From positions 1-23,144 of the forward strand of contig JAFNVE010000030.1 in the NCBI GenBank assembly GCA_017379955.1: a DNA stretch of 23,144 bases. The letters are read 5' to 3'. Positions within the stretch are counted from its first letter, which is position 1, and every line of letters begins with the position of its first letter. Of the stretch, positions 7,771 through 15,608 are shown one piece after another. The position numbers and the translations under genes were made by a program. The notes under the pieces were generated by a model, which saw nothing but the letters and a program-made list of their open reading frames with translations, had not been told where the DNA came from and searched no databases. Source of the stretch: Tidjanibacter sp. (GTDB lineage Bacteria > Bacteroidota > Bacteroidia > Bacteroidales > Rikenellaceae).

Positions 7771-8627
7771 GATGGTTTATCTGTGCGGGCTTGGCGACAA
7801 TCCTTTGCACAAGTTGCGATGTGTTGGATATCAAGGGTATGTTTGTGCCCACCAGCGATATGGTGAACACTCGCTTTGAGGAGAGTATGGAACTCGCTGA
7901 GGGTAAGCCAATTGCCCATATTGAGGCAGAGGAGTCGTATCAGATATATGTTTGTGCCGATACACATATTGACGACGCCTACAACAACCTGCGCGAGTTT
8001 ACTACACTTATGCGCAACAATCCCGAAGCACCGTTTGGCATTGTGCTGGGCGACTGCATCGACAGGCGCAATGTCTTGCCCCGCTACTTGGAGGGTATCG
8101 AGCACGTTGCGGAGAGTCAGCCCTACAACACGCCAATATTTTCGGTCTTGGGCAACCACGACCTCTTTTTCTCGGGCTGGGAGAACTTTATTGAGCTGAT
8201 AGGCCCCTCGGTCTATTGGTTTGAGGTGGAACATAGTTCGGGGCGAGATCTCTACATCACCCTCGATTCGGCATCGGGCACACTTGGCAAGCAGCAGATG
8301 GAGTGGCTCGAAGAGTTCCTCAACACCGAGCGCGCAAAATATCGCCACTGCATTGTGCTGAAACATACCAACCTCTTCTACCCCGACAACTCACAAAACA
8401 CCTCCGGCAATATGCCTTTGGAGGAGAGTGCGGTAATCTTTGAGATGTTCAGCAAACATAATGTAACCCTCTGTCTGCAAGGTCACGACCACACCCGCGA
8501 AGACCTCACCTTTGGCGGAGTGCGATATACGATAGTCGGAACAATACGCGAGGAGGCAGAGCAACCGGAATTTTTGGTTATCTCTGTATCTGATAGCGGA
8601 ATCGAATATGAGTGGAATTACCTCTAA
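7764..8627 (+). CDS. Calcineurin-like metallophosphoesterase lipoprotein
   Basis: Envelope-anchored phosphoesterase of 287 residues. A short signal peptide ends in ILCTSC with lipidated Cys at 18. The dimetal motifs follow in order: CADTH (D66, H68), VLGDC (D97), LGNHD (N131, H132), LKH (H201) and GHDH (H241, H243), so the active site is complete. The substrate is unknown: a nucleotide, phospholipid headgroup or other periplasmic phosphoester are all possible. The ATG at 7764 overlaps the upstream stop (ATGGTAA) with AAGGG at about 11 bases; an in-frame ATG at 7755 has that motif too close but cannot be excluded. Convergent with tatC 20 bp away, with no obvious terminator between. Confidence 0.88.
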   Translation: MVRWFICAGLATILCTSCDVLDIKGMFVPTSDMVNTRFEESMELAEGKPIAHIEAEESYQIYVCADTHIDDAYNNLREFTTLMRNNPEAPFGIVLGDCIDRRNVLPRYLEGIEHVAESQPYNTPIFSVLGNHDLFFSGWENFIELIGPSVYWFEVEHSSGRDLYITLDSASGTLGKQQMEWLEEFLNTERAKYRHCIVLKHTNLFYPDNSQNTSGNMPLEESAVIFEMFSKHNVTLCLQGHDHTREDLTFGGVRYTIVGTIREEAEQPEFLVISVSDSGIEYEWNYL

Positions 8628-8647
8628 TCCAATATAGACTTCTTAGC

Positions 8648-9439
8648 CTACTCGTTAACCCGCTTGGCAATGCCGATACCCAACTCATAGAGGAGATACA
8701 GCGGAAGGAGCACAAGGGTCATACTAAAAATATCGGGCGGGGTGATGATTGCCGAGAAGCAGGCCAGCACAAAGAAGGCGTGTTTGCGATAGCGGCGGAG
8801 AAATGTGGCACTCACAATCCCCATACGAGCCAGGAAGTAGATAACCAGAGGCAGGGTGAAGACTCCGCCACACGCCAGCACGCTACTTGTCACCGTTGAG
8901 AAATAGGAGCCGATATCAATCATATTCTCAAACGAGGGCGAGAGTTGATAGTTCAGCAGGAAGTTGAGCGCGAGGGGCGACATCACATAGTAGCCGAACA
9001 GCACTCCCGCACCCAAGCACAGGCACGACCAAAAGACAAACCCACGGCACGCCTTACGCTCACTCTGAGTGAGGGCAGGTCGCACATAGAGCCAAATCTC
9101 CCACAGCAACCAGGGCACAGAGAGCACCAGCGCAACAATCAGTGCCAGACGCATGTGCATATTGAACTGACCTGCCACCGAGGTATTGATAAAGTCGTAG
9201 GTGGTGGCATTGACAGCCAACCCCTCGATACCCCATCGCTCGACAAAGGAGTTGAGCAGGCGGTTGGTGGGGAAGTCAGCCGATTGGGGACCCATCAGAA
9301 TCCCATCGACAATAAAACCTTTGCAGATAAAGGCCAGCACGAAGAAGACAAAGACAGCACATACACTGCGCACCAGGTGGGGTCGCAGAGCCTCGATGTG
9401 CTCCCACATCGACATCTCGTCGCTATTCTGCTTGGCCAT
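8648..9439 (-). CDS. tatC: Twin-arginine translocase subunit TatC
   Basis: Core receptor of the Tat system, recognising twin-arginine signal peptides and moving folded proteins across the inner membrane. The 263 residues show the N-terminal MWEHIEALRPHLVRS (the family's HLxELRxRL region), six hydrophobic segments, and the periplasmic-loop/TM pattern LSVPWLLWEIWLYVRPALTQSERK that is highly conserved in TatC. The length is typical. It lies 60 bp downstream of tatA on the same strand; no tatB is present, as expected for the two-component TatA-TatC systems of Bacteroidetes. A possible internal promoter box is found between the two genes. Confidence 0.95.
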   Translation of the reverse strand: MAKQNSDEMSMWEHIEALRPHLVRSVCAVFVFFVLAFICKGFIVDGILMGPQSADFPTNRLLNSFVERWGIEGLAVNATTYDFINTSVAGQFNMHMRLALIVALVLSVPWLLWEIWLYVRPALTQSERKACRGFVFWSCLCLGAGVLFGYYVMSPLALNFLLNYQLSPSFENMIDIGSYFSTVTSSVLACGGVFTLPLVIYFLARMGIVSATFLRRYRKHAFFVLACFSAIITPPDIFSMTLVLLPLYLLYELGIGIAKRVNE

Positions 9440-9488
9440 AGTAGAGATTGACAGCCCCGCAAATGCAGAGTTGCCAAAAAAGTTGTGA

Positions 9489-9496
9489 CAAAAATA
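9489..9496 (-). promoter_or_regulatory. Possible -7 box between tatA and tatC
   Basis: TATTTTTG on the minus strand matches TAnnTTTG and lies just downstream of the tatA stop, about 50 bases before the tatC ATG. No -33 element was found, and an A/T-rich spacer can produce this by chance. Confidence 0.3.
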
Positions 9497-9499
9497 GAA

Positions 9500-9715
9500 C
9501 TATTTCTCCTCGGGCTTGTCGGCCTCCTTCTTCTCCTCGGCGGAGTAGTCGGTGTTTACAGCATCTTTGAACTCCTTAACACCACGGCCAACACCACGCA
9601 TCAGTTCAGGTATCTTCTTGGCACCAAAGAGGATAACAAAGATTGCTACAAGTAAAATAATCTCGGTTGCACCAATACGGCCAACCAAAAAAAGGAGAGG
9701 TAAAACGCTCATCAT
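9500..9715 (-). CDS. tatA: Twin-arginine translocase subunit TatA
   Basis: Small pore-forming subunit of the Tat export system, 71 residues. One N-terminal transmembrane helix (about 10-29, ATEIILLVAIFVILFG) is followed by the conserved hinge and amphipathic helix AKKIPELMRGVGRGVKEFKDA, then a charged, lysine/glutamate-rich tail. This matches the TatA/TatE family closely in layout and length. Two consecutive ATG codons (9715 and 9712) could serve as start. It has its own -7 box and pairs with tatC. Without a tatB, this TatA is probably bifunctional; that is inference from known TatA-TatC systems. Confidence 0.93.
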   Translation of the reverse strand: MMSVLPLLFLVGRIGATEIILLVAIFVILFGAKKIPELMRGVGRGVKEFKDAVNTDYSAEEKKEADKPEEK

Positions 9716-9765
9716 AACAGTCGAATCTATTTATTAACACTGCCCTGCTCGCAGCAGAACATCTA

Positions 9766-9773
9766 CAAATATA
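9766..9773 (-). promoter_or_regulatory. -7 box for tatA-tatC
   Basis: TATATTTG on the minus strand, an exact TAnnTTTG match about 50 bases upstream of the tatA start. It separates the tat genes from the DUF5009 gene upstream on the same strand. Confidence 0.6.
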
Positions 9774-9821
9774 GCGAATTTTTAATATAAAAGGGGTACT
9801 CCGGGCGTGAATTGCGAAAAA

Positions 9822-10931
9822 TTACACTTTGAGGAAGATTTTTTTGCGATAAAGGAACCACAAAAAGAGCCAACTAATCAGCAGGTAGCCACCCGTCATA
9901 ATCACCTGACGCCAATCGTCACCACAGATTCGCGCCACGCCACCGAAGAAGTAGCGGGTAAGGCCGTTGAAGTCAAAAATCGCCTGCGCCATATAGATAG
10001 TTATCGAGTTCAGACCGATTACCCTCAACGGCAGGCTCCACTTCTGCCAGCCACGCACATCGATAATGTAGTAGAAAAGGGCGAAGAGCAGAAGCGAGTA
10101 GCAAGCCAACACACAGACAAAAGTGCTGGACCACAGCGTCTTATTAACAGGCAGAGCGATACTCCACAGCGCACCCACAACACCAAATGCCACACCCGCA
10201 AGTGCCATCATAGAGGCCTTCTTCCTGCCTGAAAATCTCTCTTCGGGAAGGCGGATGAACTCACCCGTGAGCATACCGAGCATAGCGGTCACCACAGCGG
10301 GGATAGTGCTGAAAATACCCTCGGGATCCATCGAGCCGAGGTACATACGACCCGGCAACAAACAGCGGTCTATCCACCCCGCCAGACAACCCTCCAACGA
10401 GAGAGGGTCGGCACCTGCCGCTGCATCGGGCGCAGCAACAAACTGAGAAACAAGACCATAGGCCACAAGCACCGAGCCTGCAATCACAACCCTTGTGCGG
10501 GTAGAGAAGAGCATCTGCAACACCGCAGCCACACCCCAGGCCACACCGATTCGACCCAGCACACTTGCCAAGCGGAAATTTTCAAAATCGAGTTTGAAGA
10601 AGCCGTTGTAGACAAAGCCGAGCAAAACGAGTGTCACGGCACGGCGAGCAATACGAAGATATATCTTCTTGTCAGTCAACCCCTTACTGCGCATAGAGGC
10701 GAGCGAGAAGGGGAAGGAGATACCCGCAATAAAGAGAAATAGGGGGAAGATTGTGTCGTGGTGGGCGAGGCCATTCCACTCCACGTGTTCCATCTGAGCC
10801 GCAAGGCCCTCCCAAAATCCACCCTCGAAGAGGCCACAAACGGCCATCACAAAGGGTGCAAAGCCCATAATAAAGAGCATATCAAAGCCACGCAACGCAT
10901 CGAGCGAGGCAAGTCGTTTAGGTGTGTTCAT
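9822..10931 (-). CDS. DUF5009/HGSNAT-like multi-pass membrane acyltransferase-family protein
   Basis: About 369 residues with roughly ten hydrophobic segments. It opens with RLASLDALRGFDMLFIM, the family hallmark, followed by GLAHHDTIFPLFLFIAGISF, VLGRIGVAWG and, near the C-terminus, LRVIGLNSITIYMAQ. This is the COG4299/DUF5009 family, related to the membrane part of heparan-alpha-glucosaminide N-acetyltransferase. By analogy it may acetylate a glycan using an acyl donor from the cytosol, but bacterial members are mostly uncharacterised. An in-frame GTG at 10937 is rejected for the ATG at 10931. It follows the deaminase gene by 60 bp, a spacer holding a short hairpin, and is preceded by housekeeping genes on the same strand. 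Confidence 0.85.
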   Translation of the reverse strand: MNTPKRLASLDALRGFDMLFIMGFAPFVMAVCGLFEGGFWEGLAAQMEHVEWNGLAHHDTIFPLFLFIAGISFPFSLASMRSKGLTDKKIYLRIARRAVTLVLLGFVYNGFFKLDFENFRLASVLGRIGVAWGVAAVLQMLFSTRTRVVIAGSVLVAYGLVSQFVAAPDAAAGADPLSLEGCLAGWIDRCLLPGRMYLGSMDPEGIFSTIPAVVTAMLGMLTGEFIRLPEERFSGRKKASMMALAGVAFGVVGALWSIALPVNKTLWSSTFVCVLACYSLLLFALFYYIIDVRGWQKWSLPLRVIGLNSITIYMAQAIFDFNGLTRYFFGGVARICGDDWRQVIMTGGYLLISWLFLWFLYRKKIFLKV

Positions 10932-10941
10932 AGTCACTGCA

Positions 10942-10963
10942 CAAAAGGTTCCAAACCCTTTTG
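10942..10963. other. Short hairpin in the deaminase/DUF5009 spacer
   Basis: CAAAAGG (10942-10948) and CCTTTTG (10957-10963) form a 7-bp stem with an 8-base loop. It has no T-run on the minus strand, so it is at most a weak attenuator or processing site between the two genes. Confidence 0.3.
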
Positions 10964-10991
10964 CGGTTGTTTTAGGTTAGTGTATAAATAT

Positions 10992-11423
10992 TTAGAGCAA
11001 CTGCACCTGCTCAACGCAGATACCGATGCGGCGGAGCAGGTCGATGCCGTCTGTCGAGTGGTAGTCGTCGCAGTAGACCACGCGCTTGATACCAGCCTGG
11101 ATAATCAGTTTGGAGCACTCGATGCAGGGTGCGGCAGTGACATAGAGGGTAGCCCCCTCGCCACTATTGGAGCTCTTGGCGAGTTTGGTGATGGCGTTGG
11201 CCTCGGCGTGGAGAACATAGGGCTTGGTCTTGCCGTTCTCGTCCTCGCACACATTTTCAAAGCCCGAGGGCGTGCCGTTGTAGCCATCGGAGATAATCAT
11301 CTTATCCTTGACAACCAATGCACCCACCTGACGGCGAACACAATAGGAGTTCTCGGCCCACACCTTCGCCATACGGATATAGCGCATATCGAGTTGTCTT
11401 TGTTTCTCTTCCTGGTATCCCAT
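10992..11423 (-). CDS. dCMP/cytidine deaminase family protein (ComEB-like)
   Basis: Zinc deaminase of 143 residues that probably converts dCMP to dUMP for thymidylate synthesis. Zinc and catalytic residues are visible: HAEANA (H72 ligand, E74 proton shuttle) and PCIECSK (C100, C103 ligands). The segments GYNGTPSGFENVCED and VVYCDDYHSTDGIDLL are typical of the deoxycytidylate deaminase/ComEB branch. Length is usual for that branch. It lies 13 bp downstream of tsaB in the leftward housekeeping block. Exact substrate (dCMP or a related cytidine nucleotide) is inferred from family likeness. Confidence 0.92.
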   Translation of the reverse strand: MGYQEEKQRQLDMRYIRMAKVWAENSYCVRRQVGALVVKDKMIISDGYNGTPSGFENVCEDENGKTKPYVLHAEANAITKLAKSSNSGEGATLYVTAAPCIECSKLIIQAGIKRVVYCDDYHSTDGIDLLRRIGICVEQVQLL

Positions 11424-11436
11424 TTTCGGTTCTGTT

Positions 11437-12180
11437 TTATTTGTTACTACTCTTCGCTACTGCCTCCAAGAGGTTTTTCTTGCTCTTGGTGACTACAAAA
11501 TCTTTGAGGTAGAAAGGCTCAAAGTAGGCGATATCCTCAAACTCGCCGCGCTCAAACTTCTCGTATGCCGCCTTGCAGAGTCCGCGTGCCGAGGGCGATA
11601 CCTCAACATATTTGAGATTCGGAGCAGTCATAACCTCACAACACTTCTTCGCCCCACTACCAAATATAAAGAAATCCTTGCCACCTGAGAGCAGGTCTGC
11701 AAAACTGCTTTCATCGATAATCTTGGCCTCCACCTCAGAAACGGTATTCAAGGCGATGTCATAAACCGAACAAAAAACCTCCATACGGCGAGCGTCAATC
11801 ATCGGGCAGAGCATCGCACTACCCCACTCCTCGCTCTCAATCGTGCCCACCTCGTAGTCCTCAACGGCGATGCGAGCCAAAGCCTCCAACGAGTCGACCG
11901 CAATCAGCGGAATATCAAGACCATAGCACAGACCCTTTGCAAAGGCGGTGCCGATGCGCAGACCGGTATAAGAGCCGGGGCCTCTGCCAATAGCCACAGC
12001 CGCCAAATCCTCGGGACGGAGGTTGTTCTCGGCGAGCACCTCGTCAACAAACACACCCACATTGCGTGCGTGGTCGTGGCCCTCGCGGCTCTCGCGCAGA
12101 GCGATGAGTTCGCCCTCCTCCGAGAGCGCAACCGAACAGATGTCGGTGCCTGTTTCGATGCACAATACTATCTTCTTCAT
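11437..12180 (-). CDS. tsaB: tRNA threonylcarbamoyladenosine biosynthesis protein TsaB
   Basis: ASKHA-fold protein, partner of TsaD and TsaE in making the t6A modification at position 37 of ANN-decoding tRNAs. The 247 residues begin with KIVLCIETGTDICSVAL, the first phosphate-loop-like hairpin, and continue with HDHARN and the family hallmark GRGPGSYTGLRIGTAFAKGL. The C-terminal half is more divergent, as is usual. Length fits TsaB of Bacteroidales (about 230-250). It is cytosolic, 12 bp downstream of smpB, and so likely in one transcript with dnaG and smpB. TsaD and TsaE genes are not in the window. Confidence 0.94.
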   Translation of the reverse strand: MKKIVLCIETGTDICSVALSEEGELIALRESREGHDHARNVGVFVDEVLAENNLRPEDLAAVAIGRGPGSYTGLRIGTAFAKGLCYGLDIPLIAVDSLEALARIAVEDYEVGTIESEEWGSAMLCPMIDARRMEVFCSVYDIALNTVSEVEAKIIDESSFADLLSGGKDFFIFGSGAKKCCEVMTAPNLKYVEVSPSARGLCKAAYEKFERGEFEDIAYFEPFYLKDFVVTKSKKNLLEAVAKSSNK

Positions 12181-12192
12181 CTTTCTCTGGTG

Positions 12193-12660
12193 TTAGCGTT
12201 TGGAGAATCTATCCATCTCGCGCTTGGCGTCCTTCTCTTTGAGGGTCTCGCGCTTGTCGTACTGCTTCTTACCGCGCGCTACGCCGATGAGCAACTTCGC
12301 CAGTCCGCGCTCGTTGATAAAGATGCGCAAACCTACGGCGGTGATACCCTTGTCTTGGAGTGTGCGCTCTATCTTGTTGAGTTCCTTGCGGTTGAGCAAC
12401 AATTTACGGTCGCGCTTGGGGATGTGGTTGTTGTAGGTACCCCAATCATACTCGGCGATGTTCATACCGCGCACGAACATCTCGCCACCCGACATATAGC
12501 AGTAGCAATCGACAAGCGAGGCCTTACCCTGACGGAGAGCCTTAATCTCGGTGCCCGCCAACTGGATGCCCGCAACATACTCCTCCAAAATCTCGTAGTC
12601 GAAGTATGCCTTCTTGTTCTTGATGTTTATATTGTTCTTTTTCTCCTTATCTACACTCAT
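12193..12660 (-). CDS. smpB: SsrA-binding protein SmpB
   Basis: Binds tmRNA and delivers it to stalled ribosomes for trans-translation rescue. The 155 residues carry the OB-fold core with [33 protein letters not shown] and the conserved [23 protein letters not shown]. The basic C-terminal tail ([21 protein letters not shown]) enters the decoding centre. Length is normal. Its ATG overlaps the dnaG stop in an ATGA arrangement (4 bp), a clear sign of coupling. The tmRNA gene ssrA is not seen in this window. Confidence 0.96.
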   Translation of the reverse strand: MSVDKEKKNNINIKNKKAYFDYEILEEYVAGIQLAGTEIKALRQGKASLVDCYCYMSGGEMFVRGMNIAEYDWGTYNNHIPKRDRKLLLNRKELNKIERTLQDKGITAVGLRIFINERGLAKLLIGVARGKKQYDKRETLKEKDAKREMDRFSKR

Positions 12661-14624
12661 ACAATCAGTCGGTTGATACGGCCCGCAAGTTCAAGACGAG
12701 CCTTGTTAATATCATTGATTTGTCCCAGGATAGCATCCACCTCTTCGTCTGTAATCTCCTCAGTGGCAAGCTTTTTCTTCAACTCGTCAACAGTGCTGTC
12801 CAGCGCCTTGAATTGGTAGAGGAAAATCAGGCGGGGGATTCGTGAGGAGAGCAGAGCCTCCTCGCTATCGTGATATATATCGTGTTTTTTCCAAATGTTG
12901 CTCAGCGAGTAGTTGCTGTCGGCGGTGAGCATATCCACCGTCACATTGCACACCTCTGGGTCGTTGTAGGAGATAAAGATATCCTCAGGCACCTTCTCGC
13001 CCACACCACGCTCCTCCCACTGGCGGTAGTACTCCTCATAAATCGTGCGATAGACGGGTGTGCAGGGCGGAATCTCGATACTACGGAAGATTGTGTCCGC
13101 CACATTGAGCAGTAGTCGTGAGCCGCCACTCTCGCGCATCTCGAAGTTCTGGTGGCCATAGAGCAAAAGGCACGACACGAGTTCCTTCTCCACCTCAGCA
13201 ACATCGCTGCCGGGCTGCACGTGGCCCAACTGCTGCTCAACCGTAGGTGGTGTGGTGCGCTCGGCAAACTGCTGGCCACGACGGAAGTTATTGACAAACT
13301 CAACAGCACCCTTGTCGACACCCAGCATACGACGACGGGCCACCTCATCGAGCAGCACCTGCTCGGAGATATCCATCTTCTTTGCGCAATCCTTCACAAA
13401 TACCGACCTCTGAATCTTGTCGGGCACCTCGGAGATAGACTGCACGATATCCTGAATCAGTTCCGCCTTGCGAATTGGGTCGCCTTTGGCCTCCTCCATC
13501 AGCAGGTTGGCCTTGAAGGAGATGAAATCCTCGGAGTGGGTGTCGATATAGTCGCGCACCTCCTCGGCTGTGTGGTTACGCGCAAAGGAGTCGGGGTCCT
13601 CGGGGGCAGGGAGCAGAACGATACGCACGTTCATACCCTCGCGCAGAATCATATCAATACCTCGAAGCGAAGCCTTGATACCCGCCGAGTCGCCATCGTA
13701 GATGACGGTGATGTTGCGCGTGAAGCGACCAATCAGACGTATCTGCTCGGTAGTGAGCGATGTACCCGACGAGGCAACGACATTTTCGATACCCTTCTGG
13801 TGCATCTGGATAACATCGGTGTAGCCCTCGACAAGGATACAGTAGTTATGCTTGGTGATAGCCGCCTTGGCGAAGTAGAGGCCGTAGAGGCTGTTTGTCT
13901 TGCTGTAAACGGGGCTCTCGGGAGAGTTGAGATACTTGGCAGTGCGGTCGTCCTTGCGCATTACACGACCACCAAAGGCAATCACTCGGCCGCTGATGGA
14001 GTGGATGGGGAAGATGACACGACCACAGAATCGGTCGTACCAGCCACCCGTCTCGCGCTTGATACTCAGACCCGTACCTGTCAGGAACTGCTCCTTGTAG
14101 CCTGCCGAGAGTGCCGCCTGAGTCATCTGATCGCCCTTGGAGGGGCAGTAGCCCAGACCAAAGCGGGCAATGGTGGCATCGGTAAATCCGCGCTGGCGAA
14201 GGTAACTCTTGCCCACACTCAAACCCTCATCGGTATCGCTGAGTTGCTGTTTGAAATAGTCGTAGGCCCAACTGTTAACGACCATCATACTCTCGCGGTC
14301 GTCGTTGCGCTGCTTCTCCTCGTCGGACATCTCGCGCTCTTGGACCTCAATACCGTACTTCTTGGCAACGAATTTCAGAGCCTCGACATAGGTCATCTTC
14401 TCGTGCTCCATAACGAAGGTGACGGCATTGCCACCCTTTCCGCAACCGAAGCACTTATACAGACCCTTGGCGGGCGATACGACAAACGAAGGGGTATCCT
14501 CGGAGTGAAACGGGCAACACGCCTTATAGTTCACACCCGCACGTTTGAGTGTGACGAAGTCGCTGACGATATCGACGACATCGGCGGCGGCATAAATTCT
14601 ATCTACTGTTGCCCTATCAATCAT
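12657..14624 (-). CDS. dnaG: DNA primase
   Basis: Makes RNA primers at the replication fork with DnaB helicase. 655 residues: an N-terminal CHC2 zinc ribbon (C37, H40, C58, C61 in [12 protein letters not shown] and [10 protein letters not shown]), then the primase core with [20 protein letters not shown]. The TOPRIM domain has catalytic E266 in LVEGYTDV and D310/D312 in IYDGDSAG. The C-terminal helicase-interaction region is divergent, as is usual. The ATG at 14624 gives [10 protein letters not shown], the usual family start; a GTG two codons upstream is less likely. The exact -7 box only 6 bases upstream suggests a leaderless or near-leaderless message. First gene of the leftward dnaG-smpB-tsaB block. 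Confidence 0.97.
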   Translation of the reverse strand: MIDRATVDRIYAAADVVDIVSDFVTLKRAGVNYKACCPFHSEDTPSFVVSPAKGLYKCFGCGKGGNAVTFVMEHEKMTYVEALKFVAKKYGIEVQEREMSDEEKQRNDDRESMMVVNSWAYDYFKQQLSDTDEGLSVGKSYLRQRGFTDATIARFGLGYCPSKGDQMTQAALSAGYKEQFLTGTGLSIKRETGGWYDRFCGRVIFPIHSISGRVIAFGGRVMRKDDRTAKYLNSPESPVYSKTNSLYGLYFAKAAITKHNYCILVEGYTDVIQMHQKGIENVVASSGTSLTTEQIRLIGRFTRNITVIYDGDSAGIKASLRGIDMILREGMNVRIVLLPAPEDPDSFARNHTAEEVRDYIDTHSEDFISFKANLLMEEAKGDPIRKAELIQDIVQSISEVPDKIQRSVFVKDCAKKMDISEQVLLDEVARRRMLGVDKGAVEFVNNFRRGQQFAERTTPPTVEQQLGHVQPGSDVAEVEKELVSCLLLYGHQNFEMRESGGSRLLLNVADTIFRSIEIPPCTPVYRTIYEEYYRQWEERGVGEKVPEDIFISYNDPEVCNVTVDMLTADSNYSLSNIWKKHDIYHDSEEALLSSRIPRLIFLYQFKALDSTVDELKKKLATEEITDEEVDAILGQINDINKARLELAGRINRLIV

Positions 14625-14629
14625 AACCA

Positions 14630-14637
14630 CAAAGGTA
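14630..14637 (-). promoter_or_regulatory. -7 box immediately upstream of dnaG
   Basis: TACCTTTG on the minus strand, an exact TAnnTTTG match ending 6 bases before the dnaG ATG. If functional, transcription would start at or very near the start codon, leaving no room for a ribosome-binding site. Confidence 0.5.
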
Positions 14638-14689
14638 ATTATTTTTTTCTAAGCATAACGACAACAATGAGGAGTCAAAGAAAAATTCT

Positions 14690-14697
14690 TATCTTTG
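14690..14697 (+). promoter_or_regulatory. -7 box for lgt
   Basis: TATCTTTG, an exact TAnnTTTG match 32 bases before the lgt ATG, predicting a leader of about 25 nt. With the dnaG box it makes this 105-bp spacer a divergent promoter. Confidence 0.55.
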
Positions 14698-14729
14698 TAA
14701 TCTATAACGAGAAATAAGATATAAAAAAT

Positions 14730-15605
14730 ATGGAACACTTGTTATCAATTCGTTGGAACGTAGATCCGACAATGTTTAGTATCGGCTCACTCGACATCCG
14801 CTACTATGGTCTGTTTTGGGCTCTTGCGCTGATGTGGGGCGTATGGTACTTCCAGAAGTTCATCGAGCGAGAGAAACTCCCCGAGAAGGTGCTCGACTCT
14901 GTCTTTTGGTGGGGCGCACTGAGTTGCATTATTGGTGCTCGTCTGGGCCACTGCCTCTTCTACCAGCCCGAAATCTATCTGGCCAACCCTCTCCGCATCC
15001 TCAACCTGCGCGAGGGCGGTATGGCGAGCCACGGTGCGGCAATCGGTATGCTGGTTGGTCTGTGGATGTTCTCGCGCAAAAATAAACTGCCCCTGATATG
15101 GGCCCTCGACAGAGTGATGATACCTGTGGCTATCGGTGGCGCGGGTGTGCGATTTGGTAACCTGATGAACTCCGAGATTTATGGTGTGCAGACCGACCTC
15201 CCCTGGGGCTTTATCTTCGAGCGCGCAGGCGAGACCGTGCCTATGCACCCCACCCAGATTTATGAGGCACTCTGCTACCTCGTGACCTTCGCGGTTATGA
15301 TTTGGTTCTACTACCGTCGCGATGCGGGTACCAAGCACCCCGGACTGATGTTTGGTGTGGGTATGATTGGTATCTTCCTCTCGCGATTCCTTATCGAGTT
15401 TGTGAAGAATCCGCAGGTGGCATTTGAAAATGATATGACTCTCGTAATGGGACAGTGGCTCAGCGTGCCCTTCATCATCACCGGTATTGTATTCATAATT
15501 AAGGGTTTGCGTAGCGAGCCTATCAATATCGATGAGGCACGCGGCATCACCCCTCCCAAGCCCAAGGCTGCAAAGGTCGAGGCTCCGAGAGCCAAACAGA
15601 AATAG
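14730..15605 (+). CDS. lgt: Prolipoprotein diacylglyceryl transferase
   Basis: Inner-membrane enzyme that attaches diacylglycerol from phosphatidylglycerol to the lipobox cysteine of prolipoproteins; its likely clients here include the three lipoproteins in this window. The 291 residues show about seven transmembrane segments and the family landmarks: DIRYYGLFW (Y26), GGMASHGAA (H101), and the signature GVRFGNLMNSEIYG, with R141, N144 and E149 in the catalytic positions. MHPTQIYEAL follows as usual. The C-terminal tail after about residue 270 is Lys/Pro/Ala-rich and cytosolic, longer than in E. coli. Three bases separate it from the HU-SPOR gene, so they form one transcript. Confidence 0.96.
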   Translation: MEHLLSIRWNVDPTMFSIGSLDIRYYGLFWALALMWGVWYFQKFIEREKLPEKVLDSVFWWGALSCIIGARLGHCLFYQPEIYLANPLRILNLREGGMASHGAAIGMLVGLWMFSRKNKLPLIWALDRVMIPVAIGGAGVRFGNLMNSEIYGVQTDLPWGFIFERAGETVPMHPTQIYEALCYLVTFAVMIWFYYRRDAGTKHPGLMFGVGMIGIFLSRFLIEFVKNPQVAFENDMTLVMGQWLSVPFIITGIVFIIKGLRSEPINIDEARGITPPKPKAAKVEAPRAKQK

Positions 15606-15608
15606 AGT

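Noticed and set aside
13152..14717. A 521-codon plus-strand frame opposite dnaG.
   Set aside because: dnaG shows complete zinc-ribbon and TOPRIM motifs in the other strand; the antisense frame has no recognisable motif and runs into the dnaG promoter region.
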